This document shows, piece by piece, positions 41,655 to 51,030 of a stretch of 64,000 nt of DNA. This stretch comes from Lachnospiraceae bacterium (GTDB lineage: Bacteria; Bacillota; Clostridia; Lachnospirales; Lachnospiraceae). A program made the position numbers and the translations under genes. The stretch lies in the NCBI GenBank assembly GCA_902363555.1, contig CABJAM010000008.1, forward strand, positions 227,169-291,168, written 5' to 3'. How positions within the stretch are numbered: the stretch's first letter is position 1; the number at the start of each line of letters is the position of its first letter. The notes beneath the pieces were generated by a model, which made no database searches, had not been told where the DNA came from, and saw only the letters and a list, made by a program, of their open reading frames with translations.

Positions 41655-42647
41655 TTAGTAGTCAAGCCTTCTGTAATAGCGCCGGATGTCCATAGGATGC
41701 TTCCTTTCCTCCTCCAAATGAACATTAAGCCGTGCGTAAACCGCCCCCATCACCACCGGACTGAGTATCCCCCGGAACTTCGCTTCGATGCCGGGCAGTT
41801 CATAATCTTTTGTATCAAAGACAGTGACATTTCTGCATATTTTATGGATAAAGGCACAGACTCTGTCGGTCAGGGGCCGGGCTTCATCCTCGCCCGCATA
41901 AATCGTCACATTGGAATCCCGTTCAATAATTTCCAGCGTTCCATGAAAAAAGTCCGCCGCAGATATGGATTTTGTGCGCATCCAGAGCATTTCCTCCATA
42001 TAGCACATAGCATAGCTGTAGGCTGCGCCCCAAAGGTTGCCGCCGCCGATCACATAGTGCATGGCGTCATCACAATGAGCTTTTGCAAAGGCTGACGCCG
42101 CATCATCCGCCGCCCTCTGTACAGCCACGACACCGTCGCCAAGCCGTGAAGCCTGCTGATAAAACGCTTCATAATCGGGATACTCGCCCCTGTTATACAT
42201 CAGCCTTAAAGCAAAGAGAAGCATTTTAAAGTAAGCGCCGCCGTTGGCACAAAGCTGTATATCCATAGCCCTGGCCAGAGGTGATTCCTGTGCATCTATA
42301 AACCCGGCCACCCGGGCGCCCTTCTGATGTGCATAGTCCACAGCATGGACTACCTCCGGCGTATTCCCAGTCACCGAGGTCACCAGCACCACAGCCTTTT
42401 CATTCAGCCTTGTATTTCCCAAAACCGGCAGCTCCGCCGCATTTTCCAGGCGAACATCAATGGAAGAATGGCCGCGCATAAATGCTTCCAGCTCCATCCC
42501 CGCCGCATAGGTTCCGCCTATACCGAGAAGAATAAGGCTCTCATAGCCCTCCGAGCTGATCGCATCCGCGGCCGCCTCGATTTGTGGCCGCAACGACAAT
42601 ACGTCATCGATGTCGGACCTGATTTTTGCTTCATCGAACTTTAACAT
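41655..42647 (-). CDS. SIS-domain sugar isomerase, probable fructosamine-6-phosphate deglycase (first copy)
   Basis: 330 aa, two SIS domains. GIGGTYAAG and TSVTGNTPEVV form the phosphate loops. The catalytic stretch reads SAADFFHGTLEII; the glutamate of the GEFFHG motif in the other copy is Asp here. It is first after an internal promoter that carries the GntR 16-mer. AAGGGAG precedes the start. Only about 20-25 percent of residues seem shared with the copy at 39755, so this is not a recent duplicate. Confidence 0.85.
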   Translation of the reverse strand: MLKFDEAKIRSDIDDVLSLRPQIEAAADAISSEGYESLILLGIGGTYAAGMELEAFMRGHSSIDVRLENAAELPVLGNTRLNEKAVVLVTSVTGNTPEVVHAVDYAHQKGARVAGFIDAQESPLARAMDIQLCANGGAYFKMLLFALRLMYNRGEYPDYEAFYQQASRLGDGVVAVQRAADDAASAFAKAHCDDAMHYVIGGGNLWGAAYSYAMCYMEEMLWMRTKSISAADFFHGTLEIIERDSNVTIYAGEDEARPLTDRVCAFIHKICRNVTVFDTKDYELPGIEAKFRGILSPVVMGAVYARLNVHLEEERKHPMDIRRYYRRLDY

Positions 42648-42667
42648 AGTAACACTCCCTTCGATTA

Positions 42668-42694
42668 TTTGTATACTATTGTATGCATATGTAT
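42668..42694. promoter_or_regulatory. GntR operator at the deglycase promoter
   Basis: TTTGTATACTA is followed by TTGTATGCATATGTAT. The last 16 bases equal the site at gntR, and the whole 27 bp resembles 46865-46890. It lies 21-47 nt upstream of the first deglycase start. Confidence 0.65.
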
Positions 42695-42726
42695 ATTATC
42701 ATCTTCATTGTGGCATGTCAATACAT

Positions 42727-43596
42727 TTACATACAAATTTTTAATCCGCATCCAAAGGAGCCTTCCACAAGACAGTTTCCGGCCGAGTACGCTGCCGCCG
42801 CTGCAAGTGCGCGCACAGCCATCACTTCTGTGATCGGTGTATCTTTACGCCAACCCAACTTTAACAGATCCGTCAAAAAGGCTGCGCAGAAGGAATCCCC
42901 CGCCCCCATAGTGTCCACTGGAGTGATCCTTTTTGCCGTTCCTTCATAAACACCGCCGCCATTGGTAAATAAGCGCTGCCCGCGGCCGCCCATCGTCGTA
43001 AGTAAATTTTTGCAGCCATAAGCCATCACCCGGCTGGCAAAGTCCTGGATTTCATCGTCCGCCATATGCTCACACGAAAAAAGGGCAAAATCCAGATAAG
43101 GACAGAGCATTTCCAGGTAATCGCTGCTGCGGTACCGCTCCTCCTCCGAAAAATCAAAGGATAAGAGCACGTCCAGATCTTTCAGCCGTGGTATCTGATC
43201 CTCGATATGGGCATAGCAGGAGCCATGGATCAGGTCAAATGTCTTCATATAGTCCAGATCGCTCTTTGAGAGCATGGGCGGATAGCTGCTCCCCACACCG
43301 TGCTCCCCATTAAAATAATTTCCGTCAAATACACGGTTCCCATCAATGATATTCACTGCGGCCTTTCCGGTATTTCCGTTTTTTATTGGGCAATGGGATG
43401 TATCGATCCCCTTTTGTCCGGCGCATGTAAGAATATGCCTGCCAATGGCATCCGTGCCCACAGTACCTAAAAATGCGGCCTGCGCGCCGTTCTCCCCGGC
43501 AAACACTGCTACATTGAGGGCATTGCCCCCCGGATAAGCCGTTTTTTTATGGATATAATAATCGACACAACAGTCACCGAAGCCTAAAACCTTCAT
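42727..43596 (-). CDS. frlD: PfkB family kinase, probable fructoselysine 6-kinase
   Basis: 289 aa. N-terminal GGNALNVAVFAGENG and C-terminal DTMGAGDSFCAAF, with the catalytic Asp, define the PfkB fold. The start MKVLGFGDCCVDYYIHKK resembles FrlD of Bacillus and E. coli, which phosphorylates fructoselysine at O6 before deglycation. It follows the two permease genes and is followed by the deglycase promoter. AGGAGG lies upstream. Confidence 0.85.
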   Translation of the reverse strand: MKVLGFGDCCVDYYIHKKTAYPGGNALNVAVFAGENGAQAAFLGTVGTDAIGRHILTCAGQKGIDTSHCPIKNGNTGKAAVNIIDGNRVFDGNYFNGEHGVGSSYPPMLSKSDLDYMKTFDLIHGSCYAHIEDQIPRLKDLDVLLSFDFSEEERYRSSDYLEMLCPYLDFALFSCEHMADDEIQDFASRVMAYGCKNLLTTMGGRGQRLFTNGGGVYEGTAKRITPVDTMGAGDSFCAAFLTDLLKLGWRKDTPITEVMAVRALAAAAAYSAGNCLVEGSFGCGLKICM

Positions 43597-43618
43597 AACA
43601 CAACCTCCTAAAAATTAA

Positions 43619-44455
43619 TTATCCCTTGACGCTCCCCTGAGAAAGCCCACGGATAAATTGCTTCTGAAATATTAAAAATGCAATAATGACAACCCCGGCA
43701 GAAATCACAAGTCCGGCGATCAGCACCGGGAAATCCGTTTTTAGTGCGGATTGCAATGTTACAAGCCCGACGGGGATCGTTTTCAATTTATCGGATTCAA
43801 TAAATACTGTGGCGAACATATACTCATTCCACGCATGCATTGTGGCAAAAATGGCACCGGATGCGATCACCGGTTTACAGATGGGCAGCACAATATATAA
43901 GAAAACCCGAAAGACGGAACAGCCGTCCAAAAATGCGGATTCCTCGATATCCTGTGACATGGACAGCATATAGGAGCGCATGAGCAGCACGGTGAAGGAC
44001 AACTGGAAGACACAGTAGGTAATGATCAGCCCCAGATGGGTATCGTAGAGCTTTAATGTCTGAAGAAGCTTAAACAGCGACACAAGATTAACCTCCGGTG
44101 AAATCATCATCCCGCCGAGAATAAACAAAAATACAAGATTCCGCCCCCGAAACTGAAAGCGGCTAAGCACATAGGACGCCAGCGCGCTGAAAAAGACCGT
44201 CATAAATACGGCAAAAAATGTAACGACCACACTATTTATAAAATACCTGCCCACACCATATTTGAGCGCATAGGCATAATTTCCCCATTTAAATACAGAT
44301 GGCAGCCCCCAGGGATCTGCAAGAAACTCCGTATTTGATTTCAGGCTGGACAAAAGCATCCAGGCCATTGGAACGAGTACTACAATCGCAAACAGACAGA
44401 AAAATACAAATATGAAAATCTTTCCTGCCGAACCATACCATTTATTTGATTTCAT
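43619..44455 (-). CDS. ABC sugar transporter permease (MalG type)
   Basis: 278 aa with six hydrophobic segments. The EAA loop is EESAFLDGCSVFRVFLYIVLPICKP. It pairs with the permease upstream to import the cluster's sugar-amine substrate; in Bacillus the counterpart is FrlM. No ATPase gene is in the cluster, so a shared MsmX-type ATPase must drive it. GGAGG lies upstream. Confidence 0.9.
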   Translation of the reverse strand: MKSNKWYGSAGKIFIFVFFCLFAIVVLVPMAWMLLSSLKSNTEFLADPWGLPSVFKWGNYAYALKYGVGRYFINSVVVTFFAVFMTVFFSALASYVLSRFQFRGRNLVFLFILGGMMISPEVNLVSLFKLLQTLKLYDTHLGLIITYCVFQLSFTVLLMRSYMLSMSQDIEESAFLDGCSVFRVFLYIVLPICKPVIASGAIFATMHAWNEYMFATVFIESDKLKTIPVGLVTLQSALKTDFPVLIAGLVISAGVVIIAFLIFQKQFIRGLSQGSVKG

Positions 44456-44466
44456 CTGCTCGCCTC

Positions 44467-45348
44467 CTAATCCTGACCCGATCGGGTAAGCTTTAACTGA
44501 ATCAGTGACAGGATCAATGTAATCACAAAAATCACAATGGCGTAAGCACCGGCCACGCCCATCTCATCATTGATAAAGGCCGAACGGTACATGGCCGTAG
44601 CCAGCACCTCCGTTGCACGGCCCGGGCCACCGCCGGTCATAACCTGGATTTCCGTAAATATTTTAAAACTGCCGATAACGGTGATTATGGCCGTCACCAG
44701 CATAGATTCCTTCCCAAGCGGCAGTGTTATATAGAAAAATTTCTTAACAGAGCCCGCGCCGTCAATCTTCGCCGCCTCATAAAGTTCCCCCGGAATTTTC
44801 TGGATACCGATCAGATCCAGCAGCATACAGTAGCCCACATACTGCCATTGGGAAACAAAAATACAGCAGAATATTGCCAGAGAGGCATCCCCCAGCCACG
44901 TCGGCGTCACATTTTCAAAGCCAATGGCATGGATAAATGTATTGAGCAGTCCGGAATTGGGATTGAAAATACACTTCCATAATAAACCGATGACCGACAT
45001 GGATATCAGCGACGGCAGGAACAGTACGGTCCTGAAAAATTTCTGGAACCGCCGCATAAATATTTCCTCCAGACAGGCGGCCAGGACCATAGCCAAAAAC
45101 ACCTGACAGATGACAGAGATCAACGCATACAGAACATTATTTTTAAGAATCGTCCATATCTGCTCATTGGAAAAAATCTGTATATAATTATCCAGCCCCA
45201 CCCATTTTCTGTCTGCGGAATAGGATACCCACCGGTAAAAGCTGTCAAATATGGAACGGAGCAGGGGGTAATATACAAACACTCCCAATCCGAGCAATAC
45301 AGGAGCGAGATAGAGTACAATTATCTTTTTATTTTTATAGGCCTTCAC
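44467..45348 (-). CDS. ABC sugar transporter permease (MalF type)
   Basis: 293 aa with six hydrophobic segments. The EAA loop is YEAAKIDGAGSVKKFFYITLPLG. GGPGRATEVLATAMYR is typical of the family's last part. It starts with GTG at 45348 after AAGGGGGAG, and ends 11 nt before the second permease. Confidence 0.9.
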   Translation of the reverse strand: MKAYKNKKIIVLYLAPVLLGLGVFVYYPLLRSIFDSFYRWVSYSADRKWVGLDNYIQIFSNEQIWTILKNNVLYALISVICQVFLAMVLAACLEEIFMRRFQKFFRTVLFLPSLISMSVIGLLWKCIFNPNSGLLNTFIHAIGFENVTPTWLGDASLAIFCCIFVSQWQYVGYCMLLDLIGIQKIPGELYEAAKIDGAGSVKKFFYITLPLGKESMLVTAIITVIGSFKIFTEIQVMTGGGPGRATEVLATAMYRSAFINDEMGVAGAYAIVIFVITLILSLIQLKLTRSGQD

Positions 45349-45411
45349 TGAAACTCCCCCTTGTCAACGGCCGGGGAGGCAGTCGGTTCCTGCCTCCGCC
45401 GGCGATGAAGC

Positions 45412-46845
45412 TTACTCATCCGTATCCGATGCCTGCACCGCTGCGGCAGCCTCAGCCACCTTGGCCATGAGCCCATCCGGCGTCACTGAATTTGCCAGCA
45501 CCTCCTGGAGCCCGGGCACATAGACCTCTGCAATCTTGCTGTGGATATCGGAATCCAGCCAGTTTACAAAACCATCGGCCTTTTTACATTCCTCTACGGC
45601 CAGGAGCATAACTTCACTGGAATTATCACGATTATGTACGTTTTGTATGGAAGCCGGGCTGGAAAGCTGAGTGATCATACGCTCCTGCCATTTGGGGCTC
45701 GTCATAAGTTTCAGGAACTCTACGGCCAGCTCCGGATTCTTGCATTTACTTGAAATCATAAAGCCGTCCGGGGAGCCCGTGATCAGATGGGTGTTGCCCC
45801 GGGCATCCGCTGGCGCGGGAATCGTAAATACGCCGGCATCCACATTATTTTCAGCGCAGCGGCCAAATTCGATGGACTGCATATAGGTCATGGCTGCCTT
45901 GCCGATGAAGAAATCATTGCGGGCAATATCAAAGTCCATGGCATTGGTATTCGGTGTAAAATATCCCTTGTCATTTAATTCCTTTAGCATATCCAGAGCC
46001 TGCACATATCCGGGGTCTGTAAATTCGCCGGTCTTATAGTTATAGTCCTTTTCCCGGATATCCTGGGGTACGCACATTCCGTTAAATGTGGAAATATAGT
46101 GGCAGCTTGCCCATGGGTCCTGATTTCCCAAAGCCAGAGGGATCAGACCGGCATCCTTAAAGGTCTGGCATACATCAAGAAATTCATCCCATGTGGTGGG
46201 AACCTGCACGCCGTACTGGTCAAACAAAGCCTTATTATAAACCATCATTTTACAATCAACACGGACCGGCACACCGTAAATCCCGCTCTCGTATTCAAAA
46301 GGAACAAGCGATGCCGGGATAAAGGAATCCTTCCACTGGCTATCCTCGTCATAGTATTTGCTCAGATCCAGGACGCTGCCGGCTCTGGCAAACTTCTGAC
46401 CAAACTCACCACTCCAGGAAAAGAATATGTCCGGAGCCTCGTCGGCGCCAAGCATAACCTTCAGCTTGGATTTGTAATCCGGATCGCCTACGTTCTCGAT
46501 AACAATGTCCACGTTTTCATGGGTGGATTCAAATTCCTCCGCCAGCTCCTCAAAGTATGGCGTCTCATCCACATTGATCCAGTTATGGAAAAGCTTTAAT
46601 GTAATCTTTTCCCCGCTCTTATCCGGGGCAGAAGTTTCGGCGGCCGAATCCCCTTTAGCACTGCCCCCGTCAGTTTCCGCCTTCGTGGCCGCTACGCTCC
46701 CGGCACCACCACTGCCGGAATCCTTCGCGCCTGACTCCTTCGTGCCAGAGCCTCCGCTTCCGGAGCCGCTGCCACCTCCACAGCCCGTCAACGCCAGCGA
46801 AACCACCATCGATACAGTTAAAAGAAGCCCCACAAGTTTTTTCAT
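45412..46845 (-). CDS. ABC sugar-binding lipoprotein of the fructosamine cluster
   Basis: 477 aa. The signal peptide ends SLALTGC. A linker of about 55 residues is nearly all Gly, Ser, Ala, Asp and Lys (GGGSGSGSGGSGTKESG). The rest is a type 1 extracellular solute-binding protein (SBP_bac_1): ITLKLFHNWINVDETPYFE, then GVPVRVDCKMMVYNKALFDQ, then GKAAMTYMQSIE. First gene of the transport-kinase operon, with the GntR site 20-45 nt upstream. GGAGG precedes the start. Confidence 0.9.
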   Translation of the reverse strand: MKKLVGLLLTVSMVVSLALTGCGGGSGSGSGGSGTKESGAKDSGSGGAGSVAATKAETDGGSAKGDSAAETSAPDKSGEKITLKLFHNWINVDETPYFEELAEEFESTHENVDIVIENVGDPDYKSKLKVMLGADEAPDIFFSWSGEFGQKFARAGSVLDLSKYYDEDSQWKDSFIPASLVPFEYESGIYGVPVRVDCKMMVYNKALFDQYGVQVPTTWDEFLDVCQTFKDAGLIPLALGNQDPWASCHYISTFNGMCVPQDIREKDYNYKTGEFTDPGYVQALDMLKELNDKGYFTPNTNAMDFDIARNDFFIGKAAMTYMQSIEFGRCAENNVDAGVFTIPAPADARGNTHLITGSPDGFMISSKCKNPELAVEFLKLMTSPKWQERMITQLSSPASIQNVHNRDNSSEVMLLAVEECKKADGFVNWLDSDIHSKIAEVYVPGLQEVLANSVTPDGLMAKVAEAAAAVQASDTDE

Positions 46846-46864
46846 AAATTTTACCTCCTTAAAA

Positions 46865-46890
46865 TTTGTATACTAATGTATGCATATAAT
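46865..46890. promoter_or_regulatory. GntR operator at the transporter promoter
   Basis: TTTGTATACTA then ATGTATGCATAT matches the site at 42668 over most of its length. It lies 20-45 nt before the binding-protein start. Confidence 0.6.
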
Positions 46891-46996
46891 ATACTATAAT
46901 TACATACATATTGCAATATATTTATTCTTACAAGGTAAAATTCGGCAAAATAGACAGAAATCCCCATGAAAATTTTATGAGCAATTCCATAACGTA

Positions 46997-47036
46997 AAAA
47001 GTCCAGTCTGACATAATTCAGACTGGACCAAAAAGG
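46997..47036 (-). terminator. Terminator of the efflux operon
   Basis: GTCCAGTCTGA and TCAGACTGGAC form an 11-bp stem; on the minus strand TTTTTACG follows. It lies just past the stop of the last efflux gene. Confidence 0.8.
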
Positions 47037-47044
47037 TAAAGGCT

Positions 47045-49819
47045 TTAACTTTCAAAACGATAGGTGATAGAATCTGCATAGCGGTAGTAAACCACATCAC
47101 CCTCGGACAAACCGGAAAGTATTTCAACAATTGTTCCATCGGAAGCGCCTGTTTCAACATCCACCGGATCGATCAGCTCACCCGTTTTTTCTTCAATCCC
47201 TGTGTAAACGTAGGTACGGGTTCCATCTTCATAAATGGCCGCTGCGGGAATGGTCAGGACATCCTCCAGCCTGCTCACCTCAATCCTAAGCGAAGCATTC
47301 ATTCCGTCAAGCATTTCCTCGGTGCGGGGAACCTCAATGGTTACCGTATACTTCGTACTTCCGCCATCTTCAGTAGTGCCCACAGGAGAGATTTTCTTCA
47401 CGCTGCCTGTGACACTCTGGCCGGGAAGTGCATCCAGGGTAATCGTAACGGTCTGTTCCAGCTTTAGAGATAAAATATCAAGTTCATCTACCGGGGCCTC
47501 AATGGTCATTGTTTCCGAAGGCGTGATGGCACACAGCAAAGATTTCTCTACAATATAAGCAGCTTCCTCCTCATCATCTTCTTCGGTCACCGGCTGCTGA
47601 TAGCCATAGCTGCCGCCAGTTGAAGGCATCTGCATACTTCCACCGGTAAATCCGCCGCCAGTAGTTTCACCAGGCATTGTACCTCCGGGGGTGGTTCCTC
47701 CGGGCATTGTACCTTCGGAGGTGGTTCCTCCGGGCATTGTGCCCTGCGAAGGATCTCCCACGCCGTTTCCAGCAATGTAATCGATCTGCGCTACTGCTCC
47801 ATTTTCAATGCGGATAAAGACTTTGTCGCCAGCCTGAACAGCACTCACGGAACTTGGAATGCTCTGTCCATTTTGGTACACATAAACGGGAATACCGGCA
47901 TCCGGTGCATACTGCTTTTCTACTGTAAACAGTGCTTCATCCATTGTCTCCAGCAAAGTAATGTCTGAGCCGGTCATGTCCGTCTCACTGATTTTGATAT
48001 TCAGCACTCCGTAGGTTACTTTAGAAACCTTTCCTGCATAGATTCCGTCTGCCTGTGTTTGGGCAGGTGGCGTGGTTCCTCCGCCGGGAGGGGTCGTTCC
48101 ATCAGCAGGAGGTGTTCCTTCTTCCGGGGCAGAGCTTTCTTCCCCGGGTGTTGTTTCTCCTTCCGGAGGAGCAGAGCTTTCGCCACCGGGTGTTGTTTCT
48201 CCTTCCGGAGGGGCAGAGCTTTCGCCACCGGGCGCTGTTTCTCCTGAAGGACCGGAGCTTTCAAGACCAGATGTTGATTCCCCGGTTCCGGGAGAAGATT
48301 GAGTCGTGAGAAGTGTGATTCTCGGCTTAGAAGACGCCGTATTGGAAAGCTCTGTATAGCCAATATCTTCATTCAGTTGAGACAGGGTGCCGCTTTGTTC
48401 TGCCTTGATCGTTCCATCCTGATACATCTGTGTCAGGTCGCTCACCAGAGCAGTCAGCGCATCACGTTCACGCAGAAGCTGATTGTAGCGGGCATGATCC
48501 TGCGTATCTCCCAAAGTCAGCAAAGTATCACCGGCTTCCACTTCATCGCCAACCTCCACATGGATTGTTTCGACGGTACCGGCAAAACCGGTCACCTTCA
48601 GAGGACTGGATACTTCCAGTGTTCCTGTGCCAAGGGTGGTGCCATTCTCGGTTGCTGCCGTAACTGTATCACCGGGAACAGGTCCGTCATCTGTCGTTGT
48701 AATCGTGATCCTGCCGTTTCGTACCTGCTGTACCTTGCCTTCAATCTGGCTCTCATCAGACAGGGTAACGGTCAGAATTTCACCTACACTGACGGGTTCA
48801 TCGCTTTCGATCTGAGTGGTCATAGAGCCGCCCAGTGAGATCAGAATCAACGCGCCATTGTCATACATCGCTCTGGAAATACTGTCGCCCTCCTCCACAT
48901 AGACGGCCTTTACACGTCCGTCCGCACGGGCAGTAATCTCACTGTCCAGTGTATTGCCCTGTACCTCTGCAATTTCCGCGTCCATTTCGCTGATCAATGT
49001 CTGAACCTCGTAAATTGCATTCAGCACAGAATTTTTATCAACCTTTGCGATCACATCACCCGTCTCAACATAGTCACCGTTCTGAACAGTATAAGAGATG
49101 ACATTGACTGCTGCCGGTATTTCCACTTCGACGGCCTCACTGCTTTGCAAGGTGCCGCTGCCGACAAATATACCGGCAATGTCACTCACAGCAGCTTCCT
49201 GCTGTAAAACAGAGCTTTCTGCTTCACGTTTGCCGGTGGATTCCCCGGATGGCAGACTTGTGACCGTAACAGCACCAACAAGAAACAGTGCGATGATTGC
49301 AAGAAATGTATTGCTTCGATCACGTCTGGGAGGCGTATCATCATTGTCGTCCTGTTCATTTTCCGTCAAATCGTCTTTTTTTTTAGAGATGCGAATCAAC
49401 ATAAGGATACACACCCCATCGCCCAGAATACAGACAATAAGGACCGGCCAGAACAGATTGCGGATGATTCCCATGATACCGCCACCGGCACCTGCCGGCA
49501 TTTGTCCGGCAAAATCTTCCGGATTAAAGTTTTCCGCATCAAACCCTTCCGGCATAGTAAAGTTTCCGCCTTCCGGCATCTCTTTGCCTTCTGGCATAGT
49601 GAAGTTTCCGCCCTCCGGCATCTCTCCGCCTTCCGGCATAGTAAAGCTTTCCGGCATTTCGCCTCCAAAATCTTCAAAATCAAAGGATTCGCCATTAAAA
49701 GATGGCATATTTCCCGTATTACCTCCCGTGGGAGCAAGGAAGCTGATTGCCAGATCGGCAGCCAGTATTAGAGTGAACATAACGATTCCCACAATATAAA
49801 TAGGTTTCTTTTTAAACAT
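47045..49819 (-). CDS. Large membrane-anchored efflux adaptor (MacA/HlyD type) with Met-rich repeats
   Basis: 924 aa, almost twice the usual adaptor length. An N-terminal membrane segment is followed by a Met/Pro/Glu/Gly repeat zone at about 50-115 (units like GNFTMPEGGEMPEG), two further membrane segments near 120-190, then two lipoyl-like and beta-barrel halves of an adaptor (NGDYVETGDVIAKVDK near 280; HVEVGDEVEAGDTLL near 425). A Ser/Pro/Glu/Gly/Thr linker with 14-residue repeats covers about 520-600, and a Gly/Thr/Met-rich stretch lies near 700. VKKISPVG and the ending LSEGDVVYYR are MacA-like. Last gene of the efflux operon. GGAGG precedes the start. Confidence 0.8.
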   Translation of the reverse strand: MFKKKPIYIVGIVMFTLILAADLAISFLAPTGGNTGNMPSFNGESFDFEDFGGEMPESFTMPEGGEMPEGGNFTMPEGKEMPEGGNFTMPEGFDAENFNPEDFAGQMPAGAGGGIMGIIRNLFWPVLIVCILGDGVCILMLIRISKKKDDLTENEQDDNDDTPPRRDRSNTFLAIIALFLVGAVTVTSLPSGESTGKREAESSVLQQEAAVSDIAGIFVGSGTLQSSEAVEVEIPAAVNVISYTVQNGDYVETGDVIAKVDKNSVLNAIYEVQTLISEMDAEIAEVQGNTLDSEITARADGRVKAVYVEEGDSISRAMYDNGALILISLGGSMTTQIESDEPVSVGEILTVTLSDESQIEGKVQQVRNGRITITTTDDGPVPGDTVTAATENGTTLGTGTLEVSSPLKVTGFAGTVETIHVEVGDEVEAGDTLLTLGDTQDHARYNQLLRERDALTALVSDLTQMYQDGTIKAEQSGTLSQLNEDIGYTELSNTASSKPRITLLTTQSSPGTGESTSGLESSGPSGETAPGGESSAPPEGETTPGGESSAPPEGETTPGEESSAPEEGTPPADGTTPPGGGTTPPAQTQADGIYAGKVSKVTYGVLNIKISETDMTGSDITLLETMDEALFTVEKQYAPDAGIPVYVYQNGQSIPSSVSAVQAGDKVFIRIENGAVAQIDYIAGNGVGDPSQGTMPGGTTSEGTMPGGTTPGGTMPGETTGGGFTGGSMQMPSTGGSYGYQQPVTEEDDEEEAAYIVEKSLLCAITPSETMTIEAPVDELDILSLKLEQTVTITLDALPGQSVTGSVKKISPVGTTEDGGSTKYTVTIEVPRTEEMLDGMNASLRIEVSRLEDVLTIPAAAIYEDGTRTYVYTGIEEKTGELIDPVDVETGASDGTIVEILSGLSEGDVVYYRYADSITYRFES
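48121..48250. repeat. 42-nt tandem repeats inside the large adaptor gene
   Basis: About three 42-nt units encode the repeating SSAPPEGETTPGGE linker. The first two units are nearly identical, so length variation by slippage or recombination is likely. Confidence 0.7.
49551..49645. repeat. 42-nt Met-rich tandem repeats at the 5' end of the large adaptor gene
   Basis: Two to three units encode GNFTMPEGxEMPEG. They again have a 42-nt period. The methionines recur every few residues outside the membrane. Confidence 0.65.
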
Positions 49820-49824
49820 CCTTC

Positions 49825-51030
49825 TTAACCTCCATAGTGCAGTGCATCAATCGGCTGCATTTTTGCCGCCTTGTTGGCAGGATATAAGCCGAACACAAGG
49901 CCAATTAAGAAACAGAATACGACACTGATAAGTACCACATTGGGCTCCAGACTAAAGGTCATGCTCAGACTGGATACTACTGTGCTGACCACCTGCAGCG
50001 TCGCCCAGGACAGGAAAATACCAATCACGCATCCCATCATACAAAGGACAATGGCCTCAATCAGGAATTGCCGCAAAATCTCCCCACGAGTGGCTCCGAT
50101 CGCCTTTCGGATACCGATTTCCCGCGTTCTTTCCGTAACAGTAACCAGCATGATGTTCATAATGCCAATACCGCCAACAACCAGAGAAATCGCTGCGATC
50201 CCCCCCAGCAGAATCGTAAGAATGGAGGTCACACTGCTCATGGCATCTTCCATCACAGAAGTGCTTAATACCTCAAAGGCATCTTCATCATCTTCAAAGC
50301 GTTCTATCAGGAGGGAAGTAATGACCGCCTCCGCTTCTTCCATGGTATTTTCACCGCTCACATAGAAGCTGGTAATATCAAATGAAACCGATGTACTGAG
50401 TCTCATCAGAGAGGTATACGGGATATAGGCCACCATACTGCCGCTGCCAAACATACTGGTCAGAGAATCGTCATTGTCCTCCAGAACACCAACAACTGTA
50501 TATTTGGTACCTTCCAGAGAAATCTCCGCCCCAAGACAATCGGTATAGCCCACAAGCTCCGTAGCCGCAGTTTCGTTAATTATGCAAACATAGGTGTGAC
50601 TGTTCACATCTGCGGTCTTGATGAACCGGCCGAGAAGCAGATTCAGGCCCTGAATGTCATAATAGGATGGTGTTGTTCCATAAACCGTCACTGATGCAGC
50701 GGTTGATCCGTATTTGGCAGTCATACTGCTTTCACTGGATGCGGTAATATAACCGATGCCATCCTCGTCAGACCATTCGTCCAGATCGCTGAGTGAAAGC
50801 GGTTTACCCTTATCATCGGAGACCGAAACCGTCAGCATATCGTTCCCCAGGCTGGAAATCGTATCTGTCACTGTGCTGGTAGCACCATTGACCAGGCTTA
50901 CAAGAACTACAAGGGAAAATACACCGATGATGATACCAAGCATCGTCAGGAATGCTCTCATTTTATTTCCGGCTATGGATTTGAGAGCCATTTTTAAAGA
51001 CTGACAGAGGGTATTCAAAAATTTTTTCAT
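49825..51030 (-). CDS. MacB-like ABC transporter permease
   Basis: 401 aa. One membrane segment near the N-terminus (MRAFLTMLGIIIGVFSLVVLVS) is followed by a large extracellular MacB domain of about 200 residues and three C-terminal membrane segments of the FtsX type (GGIGIMNIMLVTVTERTREIGIRKAIGA). It works with the ATPase just upstream; their stop and start share one base (TAATG). It exports drugs, peptides or lipids; the substrate is unknown. Confidence 0.92.
   Translation of the reverse strand: MKKFLNTLCQSLKMALKSIAGNKMRAFLTMLGIIIGVFSLVVLVSLVNGATSTVTDTISSLGNDMLTVSVSDDKGKPLSLSDLDEWSDEDGIGYITASSESSMTAKYGSTAASVTVYGTTPSYYDIQGLNLLLGRFIKTADVNSHTYVCIINETAATELVGYTDCLGAEISLEGTKYTVVGVLEDNDDSLTSMFGSGSMVAYIPYTSLMRLSTSVSFDITSFYVSGENTMEEAEAVITSLLIERFEDDEDAFEVLSTSVMEDAMSSVTSILTILLGGIAAISLVVGGIGIMNIMLVTVTERTREIGIRKAIGATRGEILRQFLIEAIVLCMMGCVIGIFLSWATLQVVSTVVSSLSMTFSLEPNVVLISVVFCFLIGLVFGLYPANKAAKMQPIDALHYGG

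Noticed and set aside
48016..48372. Alternative frames across the adaptor repeat region (both strands)
   Set aside because: They are repetitive shadows of the 42-nt coding repeats of the real gene.
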